NCBI GenBank assembly: GCA_963724975.1
Contig: CAVRXB010000001.1
Span: 310,001 to 374,000, forward strand
Source: CAIWHR01 sp963724975
GTDB taxonomy: Bacteria > Pseudomonadota > Gammaproteobacteria > Burkholderiales > Casimicrobiaceae
Direction of reading: 5' to 3'
DNA length: 64,000 nucleotides
Shown here: positions 1 through 8,002 of the stretch, piece by piece
How the letters are laid out: the number at the start of each line of letters is the position of its first letter
Position numbering within the stretch: position 1 is the stretch's first letter
The notes under the pieces: model-generated
What the model saw: the letters and a program-made list of their open reading frames with translations, nothing else
Databases searched by the model: none
What the model was told of the DNA's origin: nothing
Translations under genes and position numbers: made by a program

Positions 1-176
1 ACGGCCACGCCGACGTCTTCCTGCCCATCAGCATCCAGACCGAGCGGCGCGGGCATTACACCAACTTCCAGGGCACGGTGAGCGCATTCGAGCCGTGTTT
101 TCCCAAAAAGGCTTCGGTGGCCGATGCCGAAGTGCTGTTCGCCGAATTGGCGGCGTTCGCGTGGGCGCCCGCATGA
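1..176 (+). CDS. nuoG: NADH-quinone oxidoreductase subunit G, C-terminal end (partial)
   Basis: This is the last 57 codons of the large iron-sulfur subunit of complex I, cut by the window edge. The frame opens at base 3 and reads GHADVFLPI, then TERRGHYTNFQG, typical of the molybdopterin-oxidoreductase-like C-terminal part of NuoG, where a parent-type site is closed by a TxxGxxxNxxG element. The stop (TGA, 174-176) overlaps the nuoH start as ATGA, so the genes are translationally coupled. Identification rests on this short tail and on the nuoH-N order that follows. Confidence 0.85.
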   Translation, partial: GHADVFLPISIQTERRGHYTNFQGTVSAFEPCFPKKASVADAEVLFAELAAFAWAPA

Positions 177-1321
177 TGCAGGACCTCGTCGTCTACGTCG
201 TCTACATCGGCTACGCGGTGAGCGTGCTGCTGATATTCGGGACGGTGCTGACCTGGGTGGAACGCAAGCAGGCGGCGATCATGGCCGATCGCATCGGCGC
301 CAACCGCGCCTATGTGCGCATTCCGTTCACGAACATCAAGCTCGTGTGGCTGGGGCTGTTCCACGGCCTGGCCGACGGAATCAAGATGATGCTGAAGGAG
401 GATTTCAAGCCCGACACCTACGACGCCTTCGCCTATGCGATCGCACCGTGGGTGGTGTTCACGCCGGTGCTGCTTGTGTTCGCGGTCATACCCTTCGGCG
501 GGACGCTTAATCCCGGCGCCCTTTTTAACGGGATACCCGCCATCGCCGCATGGTTCGGCGACCGGACCTACCCGTTGCAGATTGCGCGCCTCGATGCCGG
601 CTTGCTGATCGTCTTCGCTTTCGGCGGATTGACGATCATCGGCGCAATGCTTGCGGGCTGGTCGTCGTCGAACAAATTCTCGATGCTGGGAGCGCTACGC
701 GCGGGCTCGCAAATGATTTCCTACGAGCTGATTTTGGGGCTGACTGCGCTGGGGCTCATCGTGATCTTCGGCACCGTCGACCTCAATGCGATCGCGCGAC
801 AGCAGTCCGGAACGCTTCTGGGCTTTCTGCCCGCCTGGGGAATCTTTTACCAGCCGTTTGCGGCGATCCTGTTCCTCACCGCCGCCATCGCCGAGAACAA
901 ACGCATTCCATTCGATCTGCCGGAAGCCGAATCGGAGCTCATCGCGGGTTATTACACCGAATACAGCGCGATGAAGATGGGTCTCTTCATGTTCGCCGAA
1001 TTCATCGAAATTGCGATCGTCGGTGCGCTTTTCACCACGCTTTTTCTCGGCGGCTACAACCTGCCCTTCATGACCGACGCCGGCTTCGTCCTGCCCGGCG
1101 ATCATGTCGTGGCGCTCCCGCATGCATTGGTCGTCGTGATCCAGCTGGGTGTGTTCCTGGCCAAGGTGCTGCTCGTATGCAGCTTCCAGATCCTGGTGCG
1201 CTGGACGCTGCCGCGGTTCCGATACGACCAGCTGCTGCGGTTTGCCTGGAAATTCATGTTCCCGCTGGCGCTCGTCAACCTGGCTGTCACCGTCGTCGCG
1301 GTATGGGCGCTGCGCTCATGA
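173..1321 (+). CDS. nuoH: NADH-quinone oxidoreductase subunit H
   Basis: Membrane subunit of complex I that forms the quinone-binding chamber with NuoB and NuoD. The 382-residue product has about eight to nine hydrophobic helices. It carries the family signatures WVERKQAAIMADRIGANR near the N-terminus and ENKRIPFDLPEAESELIAGY in the middle, the acidic loop that is the hallmark of NuoH. It is longer than the usual 325-350 residues because of a longer loop after residue 100. The start is the ATG overlapping the nuoG stop; a second ATG follows immediately. Its stop overlaps nuoI by four bases. Confidence 0.95.
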   Translation: MMQDLVVYVVYIGYAVSVLLIFGTVLTWVERKQAAIMADRIGANRAYVRIPFTNIKLVWLGLFHGLADGIKMMLKEDFKPDTYDAFAYAIAPWVVFTPVLLVFAVIPFGGTLNPGALFNGIPAIAAWFGDRTYPLQIARLDAGLLIVFAFGGLTIIGAMLAGWSSSNKFSMLGALRAGSQMISYELILGLTALGLIVIFGTVDLNAIARQQSGTLLGFLPAWGIFYQPFAAILFLTAAIAENKRIPFDLPEAESELIAGYYTEYSAMKMGLFMFAEFIEIAIVGALFTTLFLGGYNLPFMTDAGFVLPGDHVVALPHALVVVIQLGVFLAKVLLVCSFQILVRWTLPRFRYDQLLRFAWKFMFPLALVNLAVTVVAVWALRS

Positions 1322-1911
1322 GCGTCCGTTCGAGCAACAAGCCCTTCCGGCGCAAGCAATACTGGAACGCGCCCACGATGTCGTGGTGGGAGAGCGTCTA
1401 CCTGTTCGAAATCATGCGTGGCCTCGGCATCACCGGCGGCGTTTTCATGAAAAACATGTGGCACTGGATGACGTTTCGCAAGGGCGCCCTCACCACGTAC
1501 TACCCGGAGGAAACGCGCGCGGACTACGCGGCACGCAATCGCGGCAAGCACCTGCTGACGCAGCGACCGGACGGCAAGCCGCAGTGCATCGCGTGCAATC
1601 TGTGCGCAACGGTGTGCCCTGCGAAGTGCATCGAGATCGAAGCGGCCTTCGATCCCGATGATCCGGCGCATCCGAAGTCGCCTGCGCGTTTCGAAATCGA
1701 CTATTCGCGCTGCATTTTCTGCGGGCTGTGCGTCGAGGCCTGTCCCGAGGACGCCATCCGCATGGTGAAGGAAGTTCCCGATCTTCCATCGTACGATCGC
1801 AACGCGCTGTGGCTCTCGCTCCCCGAGCTCCTCAACTGGAATCCGCAACGCGACGTCGCCAAGCCGTATCCCCCGGCGCCGCGCAAGGACACGAGGAGCC
1901 AACCCCAATGA
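1318..1911 (+). CDS. nuoI: NADH-quinone oxidoreductase subunit I (two [4Fe-4S] clusters)
   Basis: Peripheral-arm subunit carrying clusters N6a and N6b, which pass electrons toward the quinone site. Two ferredoxin motifs are visible: CIACNLCATVCP and CIFCGLCVEACP. The product is 197 residues, longer than the roughly 162-residue form usual in Betaproteobacteria, with an extended N-terminus rich in aromatic residues (MSWWESVYLFEIMRGLG) and a polar C-terminal tail. It starts at ATG 1318 inside the nuoH stop (ATGA) and ends overlapping nuoJ the same way. Confidence 0.95.
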   Translation: MSVRSSNKPFRRKQYWNAPTMSWWESVYLFEIMRGLGITGGVFMKNMWHWMTFRKGALTTYYPEETRADYAARNRGKHLLTQRPDGKPQCIACNLCATVCPAKCIEIEAAFDPDDPAHPKSPARFEIDYSRCIFCGLCVEACPEDAIRMVKEVPDLPSYDRNALWLSLPELLNWNPQRDVAKPYPPAPRKDTRSQPQ

Positions 1912-2414
1912 TCGAAACGCTGCTCCTCTACCTCTTCGCGGGCACGGCGCTTGCCGCCGCTGCGCTCATGATCGTCCTGCGCAACCCGATGCGGGTCGCC
2001 CTTGCGCTCATCGGATGCATGCTGTCGCTCGCCGCCGTTTACGCGCTGCTCGACGTGCACGCCATTGCCGTATTTCAAGTTCTGATCTACGTGGGCGCGG
2101 TGATGGTGTTCATGGTCTACGCGATCATGCTGCTCGATGTTGGCGACCTCTCGTACACACGACGTTATTCGCGCCTGCTGGTACCGGGCGTTGCCGGGCT
2201 CGTGTTGCTGCTTGCAATTCTGGGCCATGGCGTCTGGCGTTCTCTGCCGGCACCAGGCGGCGCGGCGGGCGGCGGCCTTTTCCGGCTCAAGGAGTTTTCC
2301 ATTGCCTTCCTGAACGAATACTGGCTCCATTTCGAGCTCGTCTCGGTGTTGCTGGTCGCGGCCGTCGTGGCCGCGCTGGCCGTGCTTCAAGTGGGCCGTC
2401 GCCACCGTGGATAG
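1908..2414 (+). CDS. nuoJ: NADH-quinone oxidoreductase subunit J
   Basis: Small membrane subunit of complex I located beside NuoK in the proton-pumping arm. The 168-residue product has about five hydrophobic helices and the conserved segment VLIYVGAVMVFMVYAIML, which contains the pi-bulge helix (TM3) characteristic of NuoJ. The ATG at 1908 overlaps the nuoI stop, and the 3' end overlaps the GTG start of nuoK by eight bases. It belongs to a tightly coupled nuo operon. Confidence 0.93.
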   Translation: MIETLLLYLFAGTALAAAALMIVLRNPMRVALALIGCMLSLAAVYALLDVHAIAVFQVLIYVGAVMVFMVYAIMLLDVGDLSYTRRYSRLLVPGVAGLVLLLAILGHGVWRSLPAPGGAAGGGLFRLKEFSIAFLNEYWLHFELVSVLLVAAVVAALAVLQVGRRHRG

Positions 2415-2709
2415 CGTGCAAATGCTGATCGTCGTGTCGATGGCGCTGTTCGCTCTCGGACTCCTCGGCGTCATTGTCCGGCGCAATGTCCTCGTCATGC
2501 TGATGTGCATGGAGTTGATGCTGAACGGCGTCAACCTGAGCCTTGTCACTTTCGCGCGCCAGGGGGGATCGACGGCGGGCGCGGTGCTCGTCTTCCTGAT
2601 CTTCGTCGTCGCTACCGCCGAAATTGCGATTGCGATTCCGATCGTGCTGCTGCTCGTGCGGCGCAAGCGTGCGATGGATCTCGACGCCTACACCGATCTG
2701 AAGGGATAG
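2407..2709 (+). CDS. nuoK: NADH-quinone oxidoreductase subunit K
   Basis: Small antiporter-like membrane subunit of complex I. At 100 residues it has the standard length and three predicted helices. The two membrane glutamates essential for proton translocation are visible in MLMCMELMLNGVNL and in VVATAEIAIAIPIVLLL. The start is GTG at 2407, inside nuoJ. NuoL follows after three bases. Confidence 0.95.
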   Translation: MDSVQMLIVVSMALFALGLLGVIVRRNVLVMLMCMELMLNGVNLSLVTFARQGGSTAGAVLVFLIFVVATAEIAIAIPIVLLLVRRKRAMDLDAYTDLKG

Positions 2710-2712
2710 CCG

Positions 2713-4590
2713 GTGCAACACGCGCTTCTACTGATCGTTACGTTGCCGCTGGCGGGCTTCCTGCTGAACGGCCTCGCGGGAAACCGTCTCGGCACGCGGT
2801 TCGTGTCGACCGTCGGATGCGGGTTGCCGATCCTGTCCTTCGCGTTGGCGGTGCAGTCGTTCCTGCAGCTGCGGGCTCTCGACGCGCCCCTGATCGAGAC
2901 TGCCTATACGTGGGCGACGATTGGCGATCGCACGTTCGAGATTGCGTTCTATTTCGACCGCCTGACCGCGGTCATGGCGCTGATCGTAACCGGCGTGGGC
3001 TCGTTGATCCACGTGTATTCGACCGGCTACATGAAGGGCGACTCGAGCTACGCCCGTTACTTTGCCTATCTGAACCTGTTCCTCTTTTTCATGCTGATGC
3101 TGGTGCTCGGCAAATCGTTGCTGGTCCTTTTCGTGGGCTGGGAAGGCGTGGGGCTGGCGTCGTACCTGCTCATCGGATTCTGGTTCGAGGATCCCGACAA
3201 GGCCCGGGCGGGAAAGAAAGCCTTCATCACCAATCGGATCGGCGACGCGGGCTTCCTGCTGGGGATGTTCGTGCTCTATCAGGCGTTCGGGACGCTCGAC
3301 ATGGTCCGGATCAACGCCGCGTTCATGAGCGCTCCCGCTCCTGCCGTCTCCGCAAGCCTCGTGGGCATATTGCTGTTCATCGGCGCCACCGGCAAGTCGG
3401 CGCAGATACCGCTTCATGTGTGGTTGCCCGACGCGATGGCCGGCCCGACGCCGGTCTCGGCGCTGATCCACGCGGCAACGATGGTCACCGCGGGCGTTTA
3501 CCTTGTCGCCCGCCTGTCCGGCATCTACGTTCACGCGCCGGAAGCAAGTGCCATCGTCGCCGCAATCGGTGTCGCGACGGCGTTCTTTGCCGCGACGATC
3601 GCCGTCGTGCAGACCGACATCAAGAAGGTCCTGGCCTACTCGACGATATCCCAGCTCGGGCTCATGTTCGTCGCCCTCGGCGTCGGCGCCTACGGCGTCG
3701 CCATCTTCCATCTCTACACGCACGCGTTCTTCAAGGCTTGCCTGTTCCTGGGCGCGGGCAGCGTGATTCACGCGCTCGGCGGCGAACAGGACATCAGGAA
3801 GATGGGTGGGCTCGCGCGGAAGATTCCCATCACCTTCGTGACATTCGCCGTGGCGACGGCCGCCATTGCGGGCATTCCGCCGCTGGCCGGCTTCTTCTCG
3901 AAGGACGATATCCTGTGGTTCGCTTTCGCCAGCACCAACGGAGGTTCGCCGCTGCTCTATCTCATCGCCGCAGGCACGTCGCTGCTGACGGCGTTCTACA
4001 TGTTTCGCCTGCTGTGGCTCACGTTCTTCGGCCCGTCGCGGATGACGCCTGAAACGGAGCACCATGTCCACGAGTCGCCGCCTTCGATGACGGGAATTCT
4101 GGTGGTGCTCGCCGTGCTGTCCGCAATCGGCGGCTTCGTCTCGATTCCGCACTATCTCGCCCCCCTGCTGCCGGTCCCCGAGGTGCCGCATGAGCTCGAG
4201 CACCTGGAATCGACGTTGATCATTGTCTCGGTCGCGCTCGCGTTCGCAGGCCTCATCGGCGCCGCGTTCATGTTCGGCGCCAATGCCGAACGCGCGACAC
4301 GGATGCAACGCCGCTTCGATGGGCTGCATCGCCTGCTTTCCGGCAAATATTGGGTCGACGAAGCCTACGATCTTCTGATCACGCGGCCGCTGTACTGGAT
4401 CTCCGATCGGCTGTTTCTGCAGACCGGTGATCGCAAGCTGCTGGACGGCACGTTGAACGGGATGGCTGCGCTGGCGCAGCGCACGGCAGGCCTAATGGGG
4501 CGCGTGCAGAACGGCAGCTTGCATCTTTACGCGCTCTTCGTGGTCCTCGGCATCGTCGCCTCGATTGCATGGAGCTGGCGCCATGGCTGA
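2713..4590 (+). CDS. nuoL: NADH-quinone oxidoreductase subunit L
   Basis: Largest antiporter-like proton-pumping subunit of complex I, 625 residues with many helices. Recognisable family segments are FDRLTAVMALIVTGVGSLIHVYS, given here only as a landmark near residue 80; LFVGWEGVGLASYLLIGFW with the conserved Glu; HVWLPDAMAGPTPVSALIHA with the loop histidines; and the lateral-helix region toward the C-terminus. The start is GTG at 2713, three bases after nuoK. The end overlaps nuoM by eight bases. Confidence 0.95.
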   Translation: MQHALLLIVTLPLAGFLLNGLAGNRLGTRFVSTVGCGLPILSFALAVQSFLQLRALDAPLIETAYTWATIGDRTFEIAFYFDRLTAVMALIVTGVGSLIHVYSTGYMKGDSSYARYFAYLNLFLFFMLMLVLGKSLLVLFVGWEGVGLASYLLIGFWFEDPDKARAGKKAFITNRIGDAGFLLGMFVLYQAFGTLDMVRINAAFMSAPAPAVSASLVGILLFIGATGKSAQIPLHVWLPDAMAGPTPVSALIHAATMVTAGVYLVARLSGIYVHAPEASAIVAAIGVATAFFAATIAVVQTDIKKVLAYSTISQLGLMFVALGVGAYGVAIFHLYTHAFFKACLFLGAGSVIHALGGEQDIRKMGGLARKIPITFVTFAVATAAIAGIPPLAGFFSKDDILWFAFASTNGGSPLLYLIAAGTSLLTAFYMFRLLWLTFFGPSRMTPETEHHVHESPPSMTGILVVLAVLSAIGGFVSIPHYLAPLLPVPEVPHELEHLESTLIIVSVALAFAGLIGAAFMFGANAERATRMQRRFDGLHRLLSGKYWVDEAYDLLITRPLYWISDRLFLQTGDRKLLDGTLNGMAALAQRTAGLMGRVQNGSLHLYALFVVLGIVASIAWSWRHG

Positions 4591-6199
4591 ATCCGGGATC
4601 CTCAACTTCGTGCTGTTCCTCCCCGTGCTTGGTACAGGCATGCTCCTTCTCGTGCCACCCAAGCAAGAGGATTTCGTACGCCGTTTCTCGCTCTTTGTCA
4701 TGGTCCTGCAGTTTGTCCTTACCGCGTGGCTCTACTCGCGGTTCGACGCCGGCACGGCGGCGCTGCAATTCGAAACGCGGATACCGTGGATCGCCGGCTG
4801 GGGCGTCTACTACCAGATCGGCCTTGACGGGTACAACCTGCTGCTCGTCCTGTTGACCGCGTTTCTCGGTCCGCTGGTGGTCGCCGGATCGTTCACCGCG
4901 ATCCAGAAAGACGTCAAGCTCTTCTACGCGATGGTCTTCCTCATCCAGTTCGCGATGATGGGGGCCTTTGTCGCGCAGGACCTCTTCCTGTTCTACCTGT
5001 TCTGGGAAGCGATGATGATCCCGATGTTCTTCATCATCGGCATCTGGGGCGGCGAGCGGCGCATCTACGCCACGTTCAAGTTCGTCCTGTACACGGCGTT
5101 CGGCAGCATCCTGATGCTCGCCGGGGTGATTTATCTCGTGTATTCGCTCGGCGCCACGTCGGGCGTGACATCCTTTGCATTCGCCGATCTATACCGTGCG
5201 CAGCTTCCGCTTTCGGTGCAGTCGATACTGCTCGCCGCGTTCGGCCTGTCGTTTGCGATCAAGGTGCCGATCGTCCCCTTGCACACGTGGCTTCCCGACG
5301 CCCACGTCGAGGCGCCAACGGCGGGCTCGGTGATCCTCGCCGGTGTCCTGCTGAAGATGGGAACCTACGGTTTCATGAAGCTCGGCTTCCCGTTGTTCCC
5401 CGACGCCACGCGATTGTTCGCTCCGTTCATCGGAACCCTCGCCGTCGTCAGCATCATCTACGGCGCCTGTCTCGCGCTGGTGCAAACCGACATCAAGAAG
5501 ATCATCGCGTACTCGTCGATCAGTCACCTGGGCTTCGTGATGCTCGGGCTCATCAGTCTCGACTTGATCGGAATCCAGGGCGCCGTGATCCAAATGGTAA
5601 GCCATGGCCTTGTTGCTGGCGGACTCTTTCTGCTCGTTGGAATGGTTTATGAACGCTGCCACACGCGCGAGCTTGCCGCGTACGGCGGGCTCGCCAAGCT
5701 CATGCCCGTTTACTCGGCATTCGTCGCGGTTCTGACGCTAGCGGCCATCGGCCTGCCGACGACCAGCGGGTTTACGGGAGAGTTTTTCGTTCTGCTCGGT
5801 TCGTTCAACGGTGCCTGGCCGCAATACGAGCACGGCGCGACGTATCCGCTGCTCGTGAGTGCAAGCGCCGTCGCCGGCGTCGTGTTGGGGGCGCTCTACA
5901 TGCTGTGGTTCGCGCAGCGCTTCCTGTTCGGCGTCGCGAAGGCCCCGCATCAGCCTCTCGTCGACATCAACATGCGCGAGAGGGTGATCCTGGCGACGCT
6001 CGTCGTGGCCGTGTTTGCTCTAGGACTGTTTCCGGCCGAGCCACTGCGCAAGACCGAGCTCGCGGCGCGCGATTTTCAGCAGCGCGTTGCCGCAGAGCGA
6101 ACGGGAACGTCCGTTGCGATTCGCGACAAGGCAGATCTGACCGCTTCGCGCACTGAATTGCCCGGATCCGGCACGGCAGAAACCAGGGAAACCCGATGA
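4583..6199 (+). CDS. nuoM: NADH-quinone oxidoreductase subunit M
   Basis: Second antiporter-like subunit of complex I, 538 residues. The conserved glutamate helix (LFYLFWEAMMIPMFFIIG) and the lysine/histidine channel segment (VPIVPLHTWLPDAHVEAPT followed by VLLKMGTYG) are intact. The ATG at 4583 is preferred to an in-frame ATG 18 bases upstream because it overlaps the nuoL stop as in the rest of the operon. The C-terminal tail after residue 500 is polar and not conserved. Confidence 0.94.
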   Translation: MAESGILNFVLFLPVLGTGMLLLVPPKQEDFVRRFSLFVMVLQFVLTAWLYSRFDAGTAALQFETRIPWIAGWGVYYQIGLDGYNLLLVLLTAFLGPLVVAGSFTAIQKDVKLFYAMVFLIQFAMMGAFVAQDLFLFYLFWEAMMIPMFFIIGIWGGERRIYATFKFVLYTAFGSILMLAGVIYLVYSLGATSGVTSFAFADLYRAQLPLSVQSILLAAFGLSFAIKVPIVPLHTWLPDAHVEAPTAGSVILAGVLLKMGTYGFMKLGFPLFPDATRLFAPFIGTLAVVSIIYGACLALVQTDIKKIIAYSSISHLGFVMLGLISLDLIGIQGAVIQMVSHGLVAGGLFLLVGMVYERCHTRELAAYGGLAKLMPVYSAFVAVLTLAAIGLPTTSGFTGEFFVLLGSFNGAWPQYEHGATYPLLVSASAVAGVVLGALYMLWFAQRFLFGVAKAPHQPLVDINMRERVILATLVVAVFALGLFPAEPLRKTELAARDFQQRVAAERTGTSVAIRDKADLTASRTELPGSGTAETRETR

Positions 6200-7582
6200 A
6201 CTGGGTCAACGTCGTCATTTCGTTCATGCCGGAGAACCTTCTCCTTGCCGGCATCGTCGTGCTCATCGGCCTCGAGGTCGGCGGGGCGAGGGAGCGGAGC
6301 GCGTTGCCGGCATCGCTGCATCGCGTTGATCCTTGCCACCGCTGCAGCGGGTTGGCTGTCCTTGAATGGCTACGAGTTCGCGGCGTTCCCGGGTCACTTT
6401 TCGGTCGATCCGTCGGCGTTGCTGGCGAAGGCTGTCGTCCTCGCGCTCGCCGTGCCGGTACTGCTCATCTCGCGGGACGAGATCGCGCAGCGCCAGTTCC
6501 ATATCCTTCTTCTGTCGTCGCTCTATGGGGTCTGCCTGCTGTTGTCGGCGGACAGCTTCCTGACGCTTTTCCTCGGAATCGAGCTGATGTCGCTCCCCGT
6601 GTACGTGCTGGTGCTGCTCGCGTATCGGCGGCCGGAAAGCGCCGAGGCCGCGCTCAAATATCTCGTCCTCGGCGGCGCGGCGACAGCGACCTTGCTGATG
6701 GGCGTCTCTCTCCTTTACGGCGCCAGCGGATCGCTCGCGCTTTCCGCGTTTTCGAATTCGTTGGGGTCGGCCGACATCATGGCGCGCATGGCCGTCGTGC
6801 TGGTGATCGTTGCTTTCTTCCTCAAGGCTGCGATCGTGCCGTTTCACGCCTGGGCACCGGATGCCTACGAGACCGCAGCAGTCCCCGTCACCGCCTACAT
6901 GGCCACGATAATCAAGGCGGGGGTGTTGCTGGCTGCCGTTCGCTTGTTTGCCGCGGTGAACGTGGAGCGCCCGATCGCCGATCTTCTCGCGCTGCTCCCC
7001 TTGCTTTCGATTGTGTGGGGCAATCTTGCCGCGATGCGGCAACAAAGCTTCCGCCGGATGATCGCGTACTCGTCGATCGCGCATGCGGGTTACCTTTTCT
7101 ATGCGTTCCTTGGCGATGCTCCCGGCAGATTCCAGGCGATCGTCTTTTACGTGTTCGTCTACGGATTCATGAATCTGCTTGCCTTTGCGTCGCTTCCGCC
7201 CGACGAAGACGACGCGGCACGGGATCGACTCGACAACCTGAAGGGGCTGTTCCATCGCCGGCCCTACGCAGCACTGATGATCGCCATCGCCATGCTGTCG
7301 CTGGCAGGCATTCCCCCTCTCCCCGGATTTGTCGCAAAGTTCCTGATTTTCAAGAACGTGATCGCCGCCGGATTCACGGTCTATGGCGTGCTGGGACTGG
7401 TCGGCAGCTACCTTGGGATCTACTTCTACCTGCGCGTCATCCAGTATCTCTTTATGAGCACAGAAGATGCTGCGCGCGGCCAAGCCGCACCGCGTGGCCT
7501 GGCGCTTGGCGCCGGATTCATCTGCCTGCTGTTGATGATCGCGATTTCGGTATTTCCGGGCTGGATGATCGACCAGCTTTAG
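6196..7582 (+). pseudogene. nuoN: NADH-quinone oxidoreductase subunit N, frame disrupted near base 6319
   Basis: Third antiporter-like subunit of complex I. The first ~41 codons (MNWVNVVISFMPENLL) run in one frame from the ATG that overlaps the nuoM stop. The remainder, starting at IALILATAAAGW, runs in the +1 frame to the TAG at 7582. Dropping one base near 6319 (the C between CTG and ATCGCG) restores a continuous protein of about 461 residues. All other signatures are present, including VPFHAWAPDAYETAAVPVTA and the IAYSSIAHAGY segment. A single indel in an otherwise conserved essential gene suggests a sequencing or assembly error at least as much as a true mutation. Confidence 0.88.
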
Positions 7583-8002
7583 TACCGTCTTGCCGCCGGC
7601 TTGCTTTTCGGTGTCGGGATGCAGTCGACCAGTTACTTCATGGCGTCCTCGGAGGCGAGATAGACTGACGTTTCATTGAATCACCGCGCGGACGCTGCCC
7701 GGCCACATTCGAGCATAGTGAAGGGCCGTCATCGACCCTAAGTAGGAGTTCAACGGACCCTAGGCCACGCATGGCCTTGCCATAGGTGACGTGCACGACC
7801 GACCCATCGTCATCAGCGGCTGCTTACGACCCCGAGCTGCCGGCCAGAGTGCTCCGAAGCAGTCATAGAAATCGATGAGATCAGCCGTTCAGATCACGGC
7901 AACGGGGGACCACAAATTTTGTCACTAGGGTGAGAATGAGCGGCTAGCTTCGTCACGGCCGTCATGCACTGGTTCCTACCTATAGCATTGATACTGTCTG
8001 TA
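7583..8002. other. Intergenic stretch between nuoN and a convergent protease gene
   Basis: No supportable gene lies in these 420 bases. The sequence is less GC-rich than the flanks and holds short stretches resembling the degraded dispersed repeats common between proteobacterial genes (for example around 7720-7830), but no transposase or clear terminal repeat is visible. A plus-strand open frame from 7964 runs antisense through the protease gene and is a shadow. The nuo operon presumably terminates here, but no clear hairpin with a T tract was found. Confidence 0.5.

Noticed and set aside
2728..4329. A 533-codon open frame on the minus strand inside nuoL
   Set aside because: It is antisense to a well-conserved gene, has a strongly biased His/Arg/Gln composition typical of GC-rich shadow frames, and shows no family motif.
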